A DNA stretch of 64,000 nt from Neoceratodus forsteri (Eukaryota; Chordata; Ceratodontiformes; Ceratodontidae), in the NCBI GenBank assembly GCA_016271365.2, contig CM028130.1, forward strand, positions 466,893,501-466,957,500, read 5' to 3'. The stretch's first letter is position 1. Each line of letters begins with the position of its first letter. A program made the translations under genes and the position numbers. The notes under the pieces are model-generated. The model saw nothing but the letters and a program-made list of their open reading frames with translations, was not told the DNA's origin and made no database searches. This document shows positions 20,600-32,256 of this stretch, piece by piece.

Positions 20600-23400
20600 T
20601 CTAGCAAATAAGCCCTCCACATCCAAATCTTGCAAAATATTATCTCTTAATGCAAGGTCCTTAAACTTTTTAAAAATCTCTGAACTTGAAGCCAAAATTC
20701 ACTTACTAGACATTGACATCATTTCAGTAACAGAAACATGGTGGGATTCAGATTCTACCTGGATGAAAGACATACTGGGTTTTAAATTATACCAAAAAGA
20801 TAGACTTCACAAAAAAAGGGGGAGGCGTGTGTCTTTATATTAAAGGTACAATTCACTCACATGAATACCCACATGCATCATCAACAGAAAGCATATGGGT
20901 AGCCATACAGTTCCAGGGACACCCACAACTAATTTTAGGTACATGTTATCGCCCACCATCTTCTAATACAGAATATACAAACACATTAATACAGGACATT
21001 AGCTACATGACAAATAAAGGCAATATTCAGATCCTGGGAGACTTTAACATGCCCTCCATAAATTGGTTTACTACTAACAGCAAAACAGCTGTAGAAAAAA
21101 CTTTTATTTCAACAATAAATGAATTAGGACTTGAACAAATTGTCCAAGAACCCACTAGAGGGTGCAATATATTGGACCTAGTGATAACCAATATTGAGGA
21201 TAAGGTCTTGAATTTCTCAATATCAGATCCACTAGGGAATAATGGCCAATACTAGAGTATTGGGCACATTGTTTTCGATCTAGAGTACGAATCTAGTAAA
21301 ATAGTTAAGAACATTCAGGTGTATAACTACCACAAAGCTAACTTCAAGGCAATAAACAACTGCCTAAGAAATACCCCATGGGCAACAATCCTATCAGACT
21401 TAGCCCTGGAAGATTCTTGGGTATTAGTTAAAGATAAGATACTAGACCTAGAAAAAACTTTTGTTCCAATCCAGATAAAATATAACAATAAAGGTAAAAT
21501 TCCTTCCTGGTTAAATAATGATATTTGTAGGAAAATGAAACACAAGAAAAAAATATTCACTCATTTAAAAAAATGTACATCAGATATAAAAGAACTTATA
21601 CTAGGACAATACAGAACTGCAGCTAAAGAACTAAAAAGGACTATCAGGAAGGCCAAACACAATCTCAAGTTCCACATAGCCCACTCCAAAGATAATCACA
21701 AATCCCTATTTTTCTTATCTTAATAGCAAAAGAGGCAGCAACAGATGGATTGGTCCATTGATCCTTGGCACAAACATCATCACATCTGATAGAGAGACAG
21801 CCGGTATATTTAACACCTATTTTGCATCGGTATTCTCAAAACACACTGTCATAACTAATGCTAATACTTTCACATCAGGCTCTACTGAATATAACTACAT
21901 CATAACTACTTCTGATATAGTTCCCTTGCTAAAAAAATCTAAAACCAAATACTAGATGTGGACCAGATTTAATTAATCCTATATTTCTGATTGAAATGGC
22001 TGAAAATATTGCTATACCACTTTCCATTATTTTTAATAAATCATTAGGGGAAAGATCTACCCCTTCTGATTGGGTAACTGCCACAGTTGTGCCTATACTA
22101 AAAAAAGGGTAACCGTTCCCTAGTGAGCAATTACCACCCCATCAGCCTAACCTCCATTCCATGCAAAGTAATGGAAAAAATTATCAAAGGCATGTTAGAT
22201 GAAGAAATGCAAAATCTGGGCATTATTGACCACTCACAACATGGGTTCAAGCAAGGCTATTCTTGCACCACCAACTTAATAGCCCTTTATAATGTTATCA
22301 ACCAAGAATTAGACAACAAGCTTCCCTTGGATGTCAACCTCCTAGGTTATAGCAAGGATTTTGACAAGGTTGCTCATAATATTCTCCTAGCTAAGCTATT
22401 AGACCTAGGTTTTTCTTGCAACATAATTAAATGGATTAATTGCTGGTTAACCAACAGAACCCAGCATGTCAGGATCAATGGTGTTTATTCCAGTAATATG
22501 GATGTGACTAGTGGTCTACCGCAGGGATCAGTTTTAGGCCCTGTACTGTTTAATATCTTCATTTCAGACATGCAGATTAGCTCCAGGAACATACTTTCAA
22601 AATTTGCTGATGATGCAAAATTAGGTGGTAGGGTGGACCCTGACTATAACATGGACTTATTAGTAAATGACCTTTCAGTACTAGAGTATTGGGCACAGAA
22701 AAAAACAAATTACATTGAATACAGACAAATGTTCTGTTCTCCACTTGGGTTACAACAATCCCAAATAAACTTATAAATAAAACAATATTATAATTAAATC
22801 TTCCATATGTGAAAAAGATTTGGGCATCCTGATAAACAACAAATTATCCTCCTCTAATCACTGTAACCATATAGCTAAAACTGCCAACTCATTACTTAGA
22901 TGCATTAACTGTACGTTTATAACTAAGGCAGAGGAATGTATTATCACACTGTTTAAAGCACACATCAGACCATATAAAGACTATGGGTCACCTGTGTGGA
23001 GTCCATACATGGTCAGGAACATTCAAGTGGTCAAAAGAATTCAGAGAAGGGCAACAAAAATGGTTCCTCATTTAGCATCCATTACTACCATATCCAGAGA
23101 GGCTTCAAAAAACAGGCCTCCATTCACTAGAATTTAGGCACACCAGAGGTGATCTTTTATTCTTGTATAAAATTCTCAAATCACCCTCTCTAATGGACAA
23201 ATATGGTATTGTTAAAACACAAAGAAAAGTAGTACCTAGACTTCACAATCAGCAATTAATGGTGGGCAAAGCAAAAACAAACAAGACTTTATTTATTTTC
23301 AGTCAGAACACTGAGGCTTTGGAACCAGCTACCAGAAGAGCTAGTAGATTGTAATACATTTGAATCCTTTAAAAAGGGTGTAGATAACTGGTTCTCCAAA
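20600..23400 (+). pseudogene. CR1 ORF2 (endonuclease and reverse transcriptase)
   Basis: Near 20637-20750 the translation reads ILSLNARSLNFLKISELEAK and VTETWWDSDS, the CR1 endonuclease start (N-A-R-S-L, T-E-T-W). The frame 20827-21255 has QILGDFNMPSINWF with D and N intact. The frame 21319-21723 is the endonuclease-RT linker. RT follows from about 21960 (CGPDLINPIFLIEM) through 22123-22776: NYHPISLTSIPCKVMEKII, QHGFKQGYSCTTNLI, GLPQGSVLGPVLFNIF and KFADDAKLGG. The FADD block is intact. The C-terminal region covers 22820-23137 and 23163-23354. Frameshifts occur at about 21255, 21723, 21955, 22115 and 22776. Confidence 0.9.
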
Positions 23401-23472
23401 AACTACAGCAAAGTCTAATTTCCCACAAATGTGGGGGACAATCAAGATAGGCTTCAAAGCTTCCTTTTGTCC

Positions 23473-24440
23473 TTACTCACCTAGTAAACCTAGTAAAGCC
23501 TTCAAAGACCAAATAAAAGGGGGTGATTGAAGTGAAGGTGGTAACCCGGAGAGTTGGATATGTAATAAAATACTAAGTTGTAGCCTTACCTTTTGGCACA
23601 AATTAGATTCAAGTTGAAGCCATGTCAGCTGGTAATTCCCTGAAGAACTATTAGCTGCCACAATCCCCCACTGCAGCCACTTTGCACTATGCAGGGTCAA
23701 ATAATACAAAAAGAAATCAGATAACCTGAACCCTCCCCTGTCTTTTTGCTGCATAAGCTTAAAGTAAGCCCAACAGACTAAATGACCCTGCCACAAAAAC
23801 TGATTAATGTTCCTCTGAAGATGAAGAAACCAAGATTTTGGAAGGAAAATTCCCATCATGCCTAAGGGATACATAAGCCTTTGGAGGACATTCATTTTAA
23901 TAATACTCACCCTGCCCCCCCCCCCGGTGACAGAGGGAGAGCCGTCTATCTCTTGAGATCTTGCCTAATGGCTTTCATTAAAGGGATAAAGTTCACCATG
24001 CCTAGATCCATTAGAAACAGGGGGGGACACATTCCCAAGTAACATAACACCTTTGGCTTCCACTCCAAACCTAAACTAAGAATATCCTGTTTGGAGACTA
24101 ATCCATTCATAGGCATAACCTGGGTCTTGTCCACATTTAATTTATAGCTTGCAATATCCGAGAATCTCTGCATTTCCTCCATATAAATAATGGATGTGGT
24201 GGGGTCCTCCAAATGTAACAGAAGGACGTTGGGGAATGCCAAGACAGTATACCGAAGTCCCCCAACCCTATTCCCTTTCACAGCCAAGTTATTCTGTAAA
24301 TTAAAAAGAAGAGATTCTAAATAGAGGTTAAACAAAAGAGGGGTGAGGGGGCAACACTGCTGGGTACCTCTCTGCAGAAGAAAGGAGGCCAAAGAGAGCC
24401 CATTACCAAGGCCACTGATTTATGGTGATTAAAACAATGA
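23473..24440 (-). pseudogene. L1-clade RT fragment (upper part of the split L1)
   Basis: The frame 23946-24392 reads LLQRGTQQCCPLTPLLFNLYLE, the L1 'R-G-x-R-Q-G-C-P-L-S-P-L-L-F' block with Gly replaced by Cys. The catalytic FADD is FPNV near 24226-24240, and LNVDKTQVMPMN follows. The frame 23473-23910 continues IIKMNVLQRLMYPLGM, INQFLWQGHLVCWAY and DRGGFRLSDFFLYYLTLHSA, the L1 thumb region. It ends SPPFIWSLKALLGLLGE at the CR1 boundary; the next expected L1 sequence is found at 19010, across the CR1. The 5' side stops at about 24440, where unrelated sequence begins. Confidence 0.85.
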
Positions 24441-25547
24441 AATTCCATTTTCAAGACTTCAGATTCTGGAATTGCACCGGTGATTGTTACTCTAATTTCT
24501 GGATTTGGAATGGCTATCAGCAGCACACCAGCGCATGTGCAATATAACACCGAGGGTAGGACGTGTGACCACTGCGGCATGAATTTCAAAAATACGTATT
24601 TTAAATACTTAAAATACTATATAAAATAACCTAATAATTCTGGTATTAAAAACAAAGCGAAGAAACCACTTGGAGTCTCCAAAGGAAGAAATAAGGCAGA
24701 TGTATAAAACACAAAATGACTGCTGAGATGTAGTTTCCCTAATCAGTAAAAAAAAAGTAAGACCTCCATATTTATGGAATAATTCTCCATTGTAAGCTAG
24801 TAAAGAAGCCCTTTATCAAAACACAGCAGGTATGGCAAAATGTAACAAATGTATCAAAATATATGGAAGCATATAGCAGTGCAAAATGTCTCTCTTAGTA
24901 TCTTGTACTTGTACTTGTACATGTACAACAGTGTATGACAGTATATGATGGTCAGGACAGCGTTTTCTTAAAGATATGTGAGGCTGCAGCATATATCCTA
25001 ATAGCCTGTGGTAGCAAGGTAGCATGTCTCTCCATCTCTATCCCCATCTCTATCACCATCTCCAGCTCTCTAGCTCTCCAGCTCTCACAGCCAAATCCCA
25101 CTTCCTATACGCCAGGTGCACTGAAAGAAAAAAACAATCTTCTAGGTCTGCAGTGTCTGTCTGTGTTCAGCCCTTCGCAGGGCCCACTGCTCACAACTCC
25201 TGCAGATGCAGACTCCCACCATAGAGACGGCACCTGTGGGTGAGAAAGCAGAGCAGGACAGACACCCTCAGACTAAAAACTGTAACAATAAAGTCTGGTA
25301 AGCTGCTGGCAGTGGAGCAAATCACACCCAAAGCACAAAAACTAACAGGTTCATAGGGCAACAGTGGTATACCTGTTAGTATAGCAAAACAAGCGTTACC
25401 AGCAACCTGCTCTGACTGCTCCTCCACAGCAAATCCAGCGTGCAGTTGTGCAGTACGTCAGTGCCATTTTCTACAGCTATCAAATCCTGGAGTAGGGTTT
25501 GTAATTAAAACACAAAGATTGAGCACATGACACATGTGCCATATTAT
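24441..25547. other. Unassigned non-coding stretch
   Basis: No coding frame or repeat family is recognised. A short cttgtact repeat lies at about 24898-24925 and a pyrimidine-rich 'ctctccatctctatc' tract at about 25027-25090. Confidence 0.4.
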
Positions 25548-26283
25548 CATGAAATATTTATTTATTACTAAAGTTGAGTCTGAAGGTTGATTTTCAGATT
25601 TTAATATTATTCTTTTCAAAGGCTTATGTAATAGCACTGTTAAATATTTACTTCCAGTATGATATTTCTAACAAAGAGAGACAGTCAATTGATTGATACA
25701 TAATGATTAAATGACACACATCTCTATTCACTTTAAAATCAGTTTACAGTTAATATACATCAATTGATTCAAAACAGGCCTCAATGCATTCAAAGACAGT
25801 TCAAATTCAAGGAAGGGAAGCAAGGAGGGGAAATGGGGGGTGGAAGGGAAGGAAGGAAGAAAAGCCTATTTCATAAATGTAAAAAGAAAGTATATTGAGT
25901 AAAGTATTACTACATTTATGAAATAGGCTTTTTTCTTCCTTCTTCCCCTTCCTTCCTTTCCCATTCCCCCTTCCCCCTCCCCCTTCTTGCATCCCCTTCC
26001 TTGGGTATTTGAACTGTTCCTTGAATGTATTTTGGTCCTGTTTTAATCAATTGATGTATGTTAACTGTAGAATTGAGTTTTAAGTGAATAGAGATGTGTG
26101 TCATTTAGTCCTTACATATCAACCAATTGAATGTCTCTTTGTTAGTGATGTCATACTGGAAGTAGAGTATTTAACAGTTGCTTTTTTATTAGTGCCTTAG
26201 CCTTTGAGAAAGGATGTGTTAGAATCTGAAATGCATCAGGCTTTTTAGGCCTCCAATATGTTGGTATGTTAATAAATATTTTT
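25548..26283. repeat. Large fold-back (inverted) repeat, arms ~330-370 bp
   Basis: The left arm (about 25548-25880) is recovered in reverse complement at about 25912-26283, with a 31 bp spacer (25881-25911). Matching landmarks include tacatttatgaaataggctt, a purine/pyrimidine-rich block, atacatcaattgatt, agatgtgtgtcattta and atactggaagta. The arms differ by small indels, so the structure is old or formed by two opposed copies. It encodes nothing. A fold-back DNA element or two head-to-head copies of one short repeat would explain it. Confidence 0.85.
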
Positions 26284-26409
26284 TAATGACCAGTGTATTG
26301 GTACATGTGATTGTGTGTGCTCTGCCTTTTTGTGTTTTTTTTCTTATATTTTTTGGGCATTGAAGCACCATGTCCTTGTGCCTGCTCCTTTTTGGTGAAT
26401 AAGGTTTGA

Positions 26410-28670
26410 AATTACCATTACTCTGGACATGTAGTCAGTATGGTGTCATATAGAGTCATTACAAAAACTGACACGATTGTTAGTTAAGTTATGGAAATGA
26501 GATAAGAAGTGATCCCCAACCTCCACATTCCTACCCTATCCTCCACACACATGCCAGCAGATGGTGTGCCATGGGGCTAGGTCAAACTCACCCCATCCAC
26601 GTGTAAAGAGGCTGGCATGGTACAGCATAGGAGAATAGGGTAAGAATTAGGCCTAATGACCCCATGGCACACCCCGATGCCTGTTGGTGTGTGGAGGATG
26701 GGTTGGGGTGATAGGGTGGAGGTGGTTAGGGGCTCAACCCTAACATCTCATTTTCCTACTTTTGTTGCTTCAACCCTAACTGATGCATTAATAAAGTTTT
26801 TTGCAATGAATTTCCTTACTTTTTGAGAAAGTGTAATGTAACTGGTAAGTGGTATGTGATGGTGGAAGCGTGGTCCATCCGGGCCCCATGCTCCCACCAA
26901 GCTGCCCATTTGTGCATAGCGATGTGCATCTGTGGGAGCATGGGCCCTGTGGGCCCTGTGCTTCCACTTACACATAAAATCGGAGCCATACAGGAGCCCT
27001 ATAGGGCTGAAAAAGAACCCTTGTAACACTAATTTGCCAATATCTCAGTAACTGTACAAGCTATGAAACAATTTCCACTGCAGTTGTTAATCATGACGTT
27101 GAAACCTCCACATATGCTTCATTAAGCTGCAGGTAGCAAAAAATCCATATCTCGCATTGTTTCTGAGATATGGGCACTGAAAGTCACTGTGGGCACCTCA
27201 TTGTTATCCTGTGGGAAAAATCTCAACTTCGTGATGGCATATCTATGGAACCAATTAACTTTTTTCCACCTAAACAGCATAATTCACATCTCTGGGACAC
27301 CCCCTTTATACCCTGAAAATGTCAAGCCAAAAGACCAAACTGTTTATTTACAGTGCACTGGCAAAGTTTTTAAATTCCTGGTTTGTGAGGTGGCAAAATC
27401 CCCATTTGCGAGGTCAGTCCCCATTCTCCAGCTGTCAAAGTTGTCATTCACGAGAAATCCTTGATCATCAGATTTTGGCCATCTGGTCTGGAAGTCGTGA
27501 TCAAGAATTTTGCCAGCTCGTGAAAGGGAATTTTGACAGCTTGTGAATGGGGATTTGTCAGCTCACGAACGAGAAATTAAAAAAAAATCCCATTTCGTAA
27601 GCTGTGAAAATCCCCTTTCATGAGCCAATCCTTGTCTGTGAGAAGGGCCATCTAGTCAGGAAATGACAATCAAGAAATTTGTCAGCTCGCAAAAGGGGAT
27701 TTTGTCAGTTCACGAAAGGGGATTCAAAAAACCAGTCCCCTTTCACGAGCTGACAAAATCCCCTTTCACAAGCCGATCCCCTTTCACGGGCTGACAAAAT
27801 TCCCTTTCACGAGCCGATCCTTTTTCACAAGATAGGGCCATCTGGCCCCTAAGAAGCAATCAAGGATTTTGTTACCTCATGAAAGGGGATCGGCTCACAA
27901 AAGGGGATTTTGTCAACTCACGAAAGAGGATCGGAAGCAAGTCACGAACGAAGAATTTCAAAGTTTAAAACAGCCATTTTTTGGCCAGATAAGGAAAACC
28001 AGGCATGGATTTGTAAAGGGTGTCACCCTGAACAAAACCCATGCTTCATTTGCGAAAGAAGTTGACAGTGGGGCAAGCTACAACATTTTGTTTGGGGGAC
28101 AAAAATGAAAACATGATGGCGGCTCATGAAAGGGGAATTTTTCCTAACGAATGGGGATTTTATAAATCCCCCTTTTGCAAGGTAACAATATTCTTGATCG
28201 CGAGCTCAATCCCCTTTTGCAAAACATGCATATAAATCTTAGATTGAACTGAGCATGCTCAGAACCTGAAAATTCTAAATTAAATAACTTTGGAACAGAT
28301 TAATATTTTTTCACCAAACCAATGCTGGATTGTTCTTTGACCAAATGTTTTTCTACCCTGAAAATGTCAGACAAAAATACCAAATGGTGTGGCCACAGTA
28401 TGATGGGAAAAAATCTGCAAAAAAATGCAAAAACAAAAAACCGAAAAGAAAAAAAATGCATTTTTTTTTGGTGCTTCACTGCACATAAACCATAAGTCCG
28501 ATCAAAACGCAACTTGGCAAATCAAGAGATCTACCATACGATACTGCACATCCACATTTCATACAAATCTGTTGAACGGTTGCAAAGTTATTAAGGTGCA
28601 AATGTGGGGTTTAACATTAAACTGCCTACTCAACCCTCACAACTGCACCAGTATAATGTATGTGTGTATG

Positions 28671-28672
<2 letters not shown>
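26410..28672 (+). repeat. Composite ~2.2 kb repeat, copy A
   Basis: In order: a palindromic module (about 26480-26830) ending aaccctaactgatgcattaa and ttgcaatgaatttcctt; a GGGAGC..GGGCCC hairpin block (about 26865-26975); a conserved block with taacactaatttgccaatatctcag (about 27025-27310); an array of short ccccttttcgcgag-like words (27370-28220); a 'taactttggaacagattaatatttt' block (28280-28620); and a (TA)n end. Copy B at 29.14-30.97 kb has the same modules in the same order. No coding frame is credible, so it looks like a non-autonomous element of unknown class. Confidence 0.65.
27370..28220. repeat. Array of short 'cccctttcacgagctgacaaaat' words in both orientations
   Basis: A word of about 20-35 bp (forms of aatcccctttcacgagc and its reverse complement) recurs more than ten times, in direct and inverted orientation, with variable spacing. 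It is the internal part of composite repeat copy A; copy B has a shorter, more diverged version (about 30090-30300). Confidence 0.7.

Positions 28673-28720
<48 letters not shown>
28673..28720. repeat. (TA)n microsatellite at end of copy A
   Basis: Alternating TA preceded by gtatgtatg. It separates the 3' end of composite repeat copy A from the fold-back module at 28722. Confidence 0.9.
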
Positions 28721-28721
<1 letters not shown>

Positions 28722-28722
<1 letters not shown>

Positions 28723-29090
28723 TTGCAAAAACTTTGTTAATGCATCAGTTAGGGTTCAAGTGACAAAAGTGGGGAAATGAGATGTTAGGTTGAGCCCCAA
28801 CCCCACCCACCCCTCATCCTTCACAGACTGACAGACACCAGGGTGTGCCATGGTATCATCAGGCCTAACTCTCACCCCATTCTCCTTTACTGTAGCCTGT
28901 CAACCTGTTTACACATGGAATGGTGTGATAGTTGGGTCTGATGACCCCATGGCACACCCTGGTGTCTCTTGGTCTCTGGAGGATTGGGGGGTGCTGGGTG
29001 GGGTTAGGGGCTCAACCCTAACATCTCATTTCCCCACTTTTGTCACTTTAACCCTAACTGATGCATTAACAAAGTTTTTTGCAATGGAGA
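28722..29090. repeat. Palindromic module of the composite repeat family
   Basis: The left arm starts cattgcaaaaactttgttaa and the right arm ends with its reverse complement near 29050-29085. Between them, 'ccagggtgtgccatgg' and 'ccatggcacaccctgg' and other blocks also pair across a centre near 28900. The module is immediately followed by a (GATA)n tract. Confidence 0.75.
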
Positions 29091-29091
29091 T

Positions 29092-29142
<51 letters not shown>
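29091..29142. repeat. (GATA)n microsatellite
   Basis: About twelve tandem GATA units sit between two palindromic modules of the composite repeat family. Confidence 0.95.
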
Positions 29143-30967
29143 TTCATGGCAAAATTGTTAATGATCAGTTAGGTTAAGTGCTGAAATTGGGGAATGAATA
29201 TTAGTTGAGCCCCTAACCCCACACACAACCCACACACACATCCTCCACAGAGTGACAGACACCAGGGTGTGCCATGGGGTCATCAGGCCCAACTCTCACC
29301 CCATTCTATGTGAAAGCAGGTTGACTTGCTACAGTAAAGCAGAATGGGGCCTCATGACCCCATGGCAAACCCTGATGTCTGTCACTCTGTAGAGGATGTG
29401 TGTGTGGGTTGTAAGGGGGAGTTAGGGGCTCAACCCTAACATTTCATTTCCTGATTTTTGTTGCTTTAACCCTAACTGATGCATTAAATGCATGTTTTTG
29501 CCATGAATGTCCTTACTTTTGGAAAAAGTGCAATATAACTAGTAAAACAAATGTATTGGTGGGAGCGTGGGGCCCTTTGGGCCCCGAGCTGCCACCAAGT
29601 TGCCAATTTCTGCATAACAATATGCATCTGTGGGAGTGCGGGCCCTCCAGGCCCTTGCTCCCACTTATGCATAGCTACAGAGTCATACAGCAGCCCAATA
29701 GGGCAAGGAACCCTTGTAACACAAATCTGACAATATCTTATTAACCATGAAACCCATAGAAAAAATTCCACTGCACGCTTACTCTATGGTTTAAAATCTT
29801 GTTCCAGCGGCATATGCCGCCAGTAGCAAAAACTCTGTATCTTGCTTCATTTTTGAGATAACAGCATCAAAAGGTGTGACAGACACTGCAGTGTAATCCT
29901 ATGGGGAAAACGTCAACTTTGTCATGACATATCTATGCAACCGCTTAATTCCCAACACCTAAACAGCATAATTCACACCTGTAGGGTATCCCCTTTACAC
30001 CTTGTAAACTTCAAGTAAAAAGAGCAAACCGTTAATGAGCTATGCAGTTCTAAGGTTTTTACACCTTTAAAAATTTTTCAGTTGTGAGATAGCAAAATCT
30101 TAGACCTCGAGATAAATTATAGTCCGCAGCCTAAGAAAATCCTGGTTCGCAAGGGATATCTGGTCATGCCAATCTGGGTCATCTGGTCATCCCCTCATGA
30201 ACGAAGCTCATGGACTAGGATCGTCTTGTGGATCAGGAGTTTGCAGGCTCATGAAAGATGATTGTTAGCGAGTCACGAAAGAAGAATTTTTAATTTTTTA
30301 AAACCTATTTTTTAACAGAAGTAAAGCAAACCAAAGGTATGGCTTTGTAGAGGGTGTCACCTTGAACAAATCTCATGCCTCATTTGGCCCAAACGTCACC
30401 TGTGGAGAAAGCTATGACATTTTGTTTGACTGGAAAACTAAAAACAAGATGGCAGCTCACAAACTAAGAATTTTTATGATGGACTAGGATTTTCCTTCTT
30501 GAGGTAGCAAAATCCTTGACCGTGAGGCAATTCTTAGGTCGCAAAATATACATATAAATTTTGGACTGAACTGAGCGTGCTTAGAACTCAAAAAAATTAA
30601 AATGTAATAACTTTTGAATGGATTAATAATTTTTTAACAAACCAATGCTGGATTGTTTCTTGGCCCAAACTCTTTCTTCATTCCAAATTTCAGACCAGAA
30701 GACCACACGGTGTGGTCATAGTGCCACAAGCAAAAAACACATCAAAACTGGCGAAAAGTGCATTTTTTTATGTTTCACTGTGCAGAAACTGTATGTCTGA
30801 CTGAAATACAACTTTGTAAATCAAGAGATCTACCATAACAGACTGTGCATTCAAAATTTTGTGCAAATCTGTTGAACAGTTGCAAAGTTATTAGCACACA
30901 AAATTTGTTGTTTAACATTAAAGTGCCTACTCAATCTAACTGTAGGGGTGCAATCGAGCCCCTATAA
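29143..30967 (+). repeat. Composite ~1.8 kb repeat, copy B, with palindromic head and terminal hairpin
   Basis: The head (29143-29510) is a palindrome like those at 26.5 and 28.7 kb. A GGGAGC..CTCCC hairpin follows at about 29555-29670. The 'aacccttgtaacacaaatctgacaatatct' block comes next (29705-30000), then a long block with cagagatctaccat and gttgaacagttgcaaagttatta words (to about 30920). The end is aggggtgcaatcgagcccct, a stem-loop abutting a (TA)n tract. Copy A is about 20-25% diverged by eye. No protein is encoded. Confidence 0.7.
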
Positions 30968-30969
30968 TA

Positions 30970-31041
<72 letters not shown>
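30966..31041. repeat. (TA)n microsatellite at end of copy B
   Basis: About 75 bp of alternating TA interrupted by two single-base changes, immediately after the terminal stem-loop of composite repeat copy B. Confidence 0.9.
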
Positions 31042-31046
<5 letters not shown>

Positions 31047-32256
31047 CTCGGTCAATGTTTTGAATAGCAAAAAAATATAGAATTTGTATTGGATTATTCT
31101 TTCATTGTTGTGCTATTGTGTTATATTGCTATATGTATTTTGCTTCTCTGGTTTATATATGCTAGTTAAGTAGTTATGTACACTGTAAAGTTTACTATAC
31201 TAGCTCTGTTTGCTGTACATTTGTATTTGAACTGCTATGTGAAAGTGTACTACATAACACTAGAGTTTGTCTATTTATAGATGTATTTGAACTGCTGTAT
31301 AGAAAGATACCCAACTAGTATGCTGCTCAGCTTGAGTTCCTGTTTTTTTTTGCATACAGAAATAGATTAGTTGCCATATAGGTTCTTGTAAGAACAGCTC
31401 CAGAAATAAATAGTTTGATACCTTTCATTGGACAAACATAGATGTTACAAAAAATAAAATATTGTCTAAGCTTTCAGACCACCCAAGTCATTCATCAGAG
31501 ACTTAAAGGATTTGTAACATCTATGCTGGTCCAATAAAAGGTATCAAACTAGTTGCTTCTGGATCTGTTTTTTTTTTTTTTTTTTTTTTTTTTTTGCAGG
31601 ATCGCTTTGATTAAGGGGTTGAGTGTGGAATTTTCCAACTACAATTGTATGCATATGTTTATATAGTTGCACTTCTATGCAGGCTTTTTCGGTATGACAT
31701 TACTAGCTTCTTACATGCAGCAAGAGACTTGTATATGACTGATGTGCCTGCTGTTGCAGTATTTTTTTCATCTGTTTTTGGTATTAGTGGGTTTTTCACC
31801 CATTCCAGAAACTCATTCAAATTTGGTACAATTACAATTGTTTCTTTTAGTATATGGGTTCCTGCCCAGAACAAATGCCTGATGTGTGTGTTTCTTTATT
31901 TCAGTGTAATACAGTTGGAGATGTTAAGGTATTATTCATCTCTAATTTTCTTTCCTCCAGGTAACTATTACTCTACATGTTGTTACCTGTAATATACTGT
32001 ATCTTGAGAAACAGTCATTGTCTGATAATGTACTGTTGTATCCAGTACTGGGGTGTTTATGTTGGTTAAATGTATGTAGATTTAGTATTATTTGAGAATG
32101 GGAAACAGCTGACTAATTATTCGCAGGTTCTCAGCTTGACATCAATGATTGCTGGTCACACTACTAAATAGACAGGTTTTTTTTAATTGTCACAGTAGAA
32201 GAGCCAGAAGGTACTGTTCTACTTCTGTTTTCTTTAATTTCTAAAAAAGGAGGGAA
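31042..32256. other. Unassigned non-coding stretch with a fold-back repeat
   Basis: Apart from a fold-back at 31398-31562 and a poly-T tract (about 31569-31597), nothing is recognised. An open frame at 31645-31992 is hydrophobic and Phe/Ser/Tyr-rich but has no motif I can name; I do not call it a gene. Confidence 0.4.
31398..31562. repeat. Fold-back repeat related to the insertion at 34.84 kb
   Basis: The left arm (agtttgatacctttcattgg, acatagatgttacaaa) pairs with the right arm (gtaacatctatgctggtcca, ataaaaggtatcaaact). The right arm's 'acatctatg.tggtcca.taaaaggtatcaaa' and 'gcttctggatct' words also occur in the 189 bp insertion at 34839-35027, so the two share ancestry. A poly-T tract follows directly. 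Confidence 0.7.

Larger units (their letters stand above)
19066..23472 (+). mobile_element. CR1-clade LINE inserted into an L1
   Basis: The order 5' leader, esterase-type ORF1 (19476-20412), endonuclease, RT and 3' end (about 23472) on the plus strand is that of a nearly full-length CR1. The 3' end region (cccacaaatgtgggggacaatcaagataggcttc) matches the 3' region of the CR1 at 34.2 kb read on the opposite strand. The L1 reading frame on the minus strand is interrupted exactly across this element, so it inserted into the L1. ORFs contain several frameshifts. No target duplication was seen, as is common for CR1. Confidence 0.85.

Noticed and set aside
28722..29050. TTAGGGTT / AACCCTAA words as an interstitial telomere
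   Set aside because: The heptamer occurs singly inside each palindromic module arm and is never in tandem.
31645..31992. A 115-codon frame as a membrane protein gene
   Set aside because: It is hydrophobic and AT-driven, has no motif, no codon-use support and no neighbouring gene structure.
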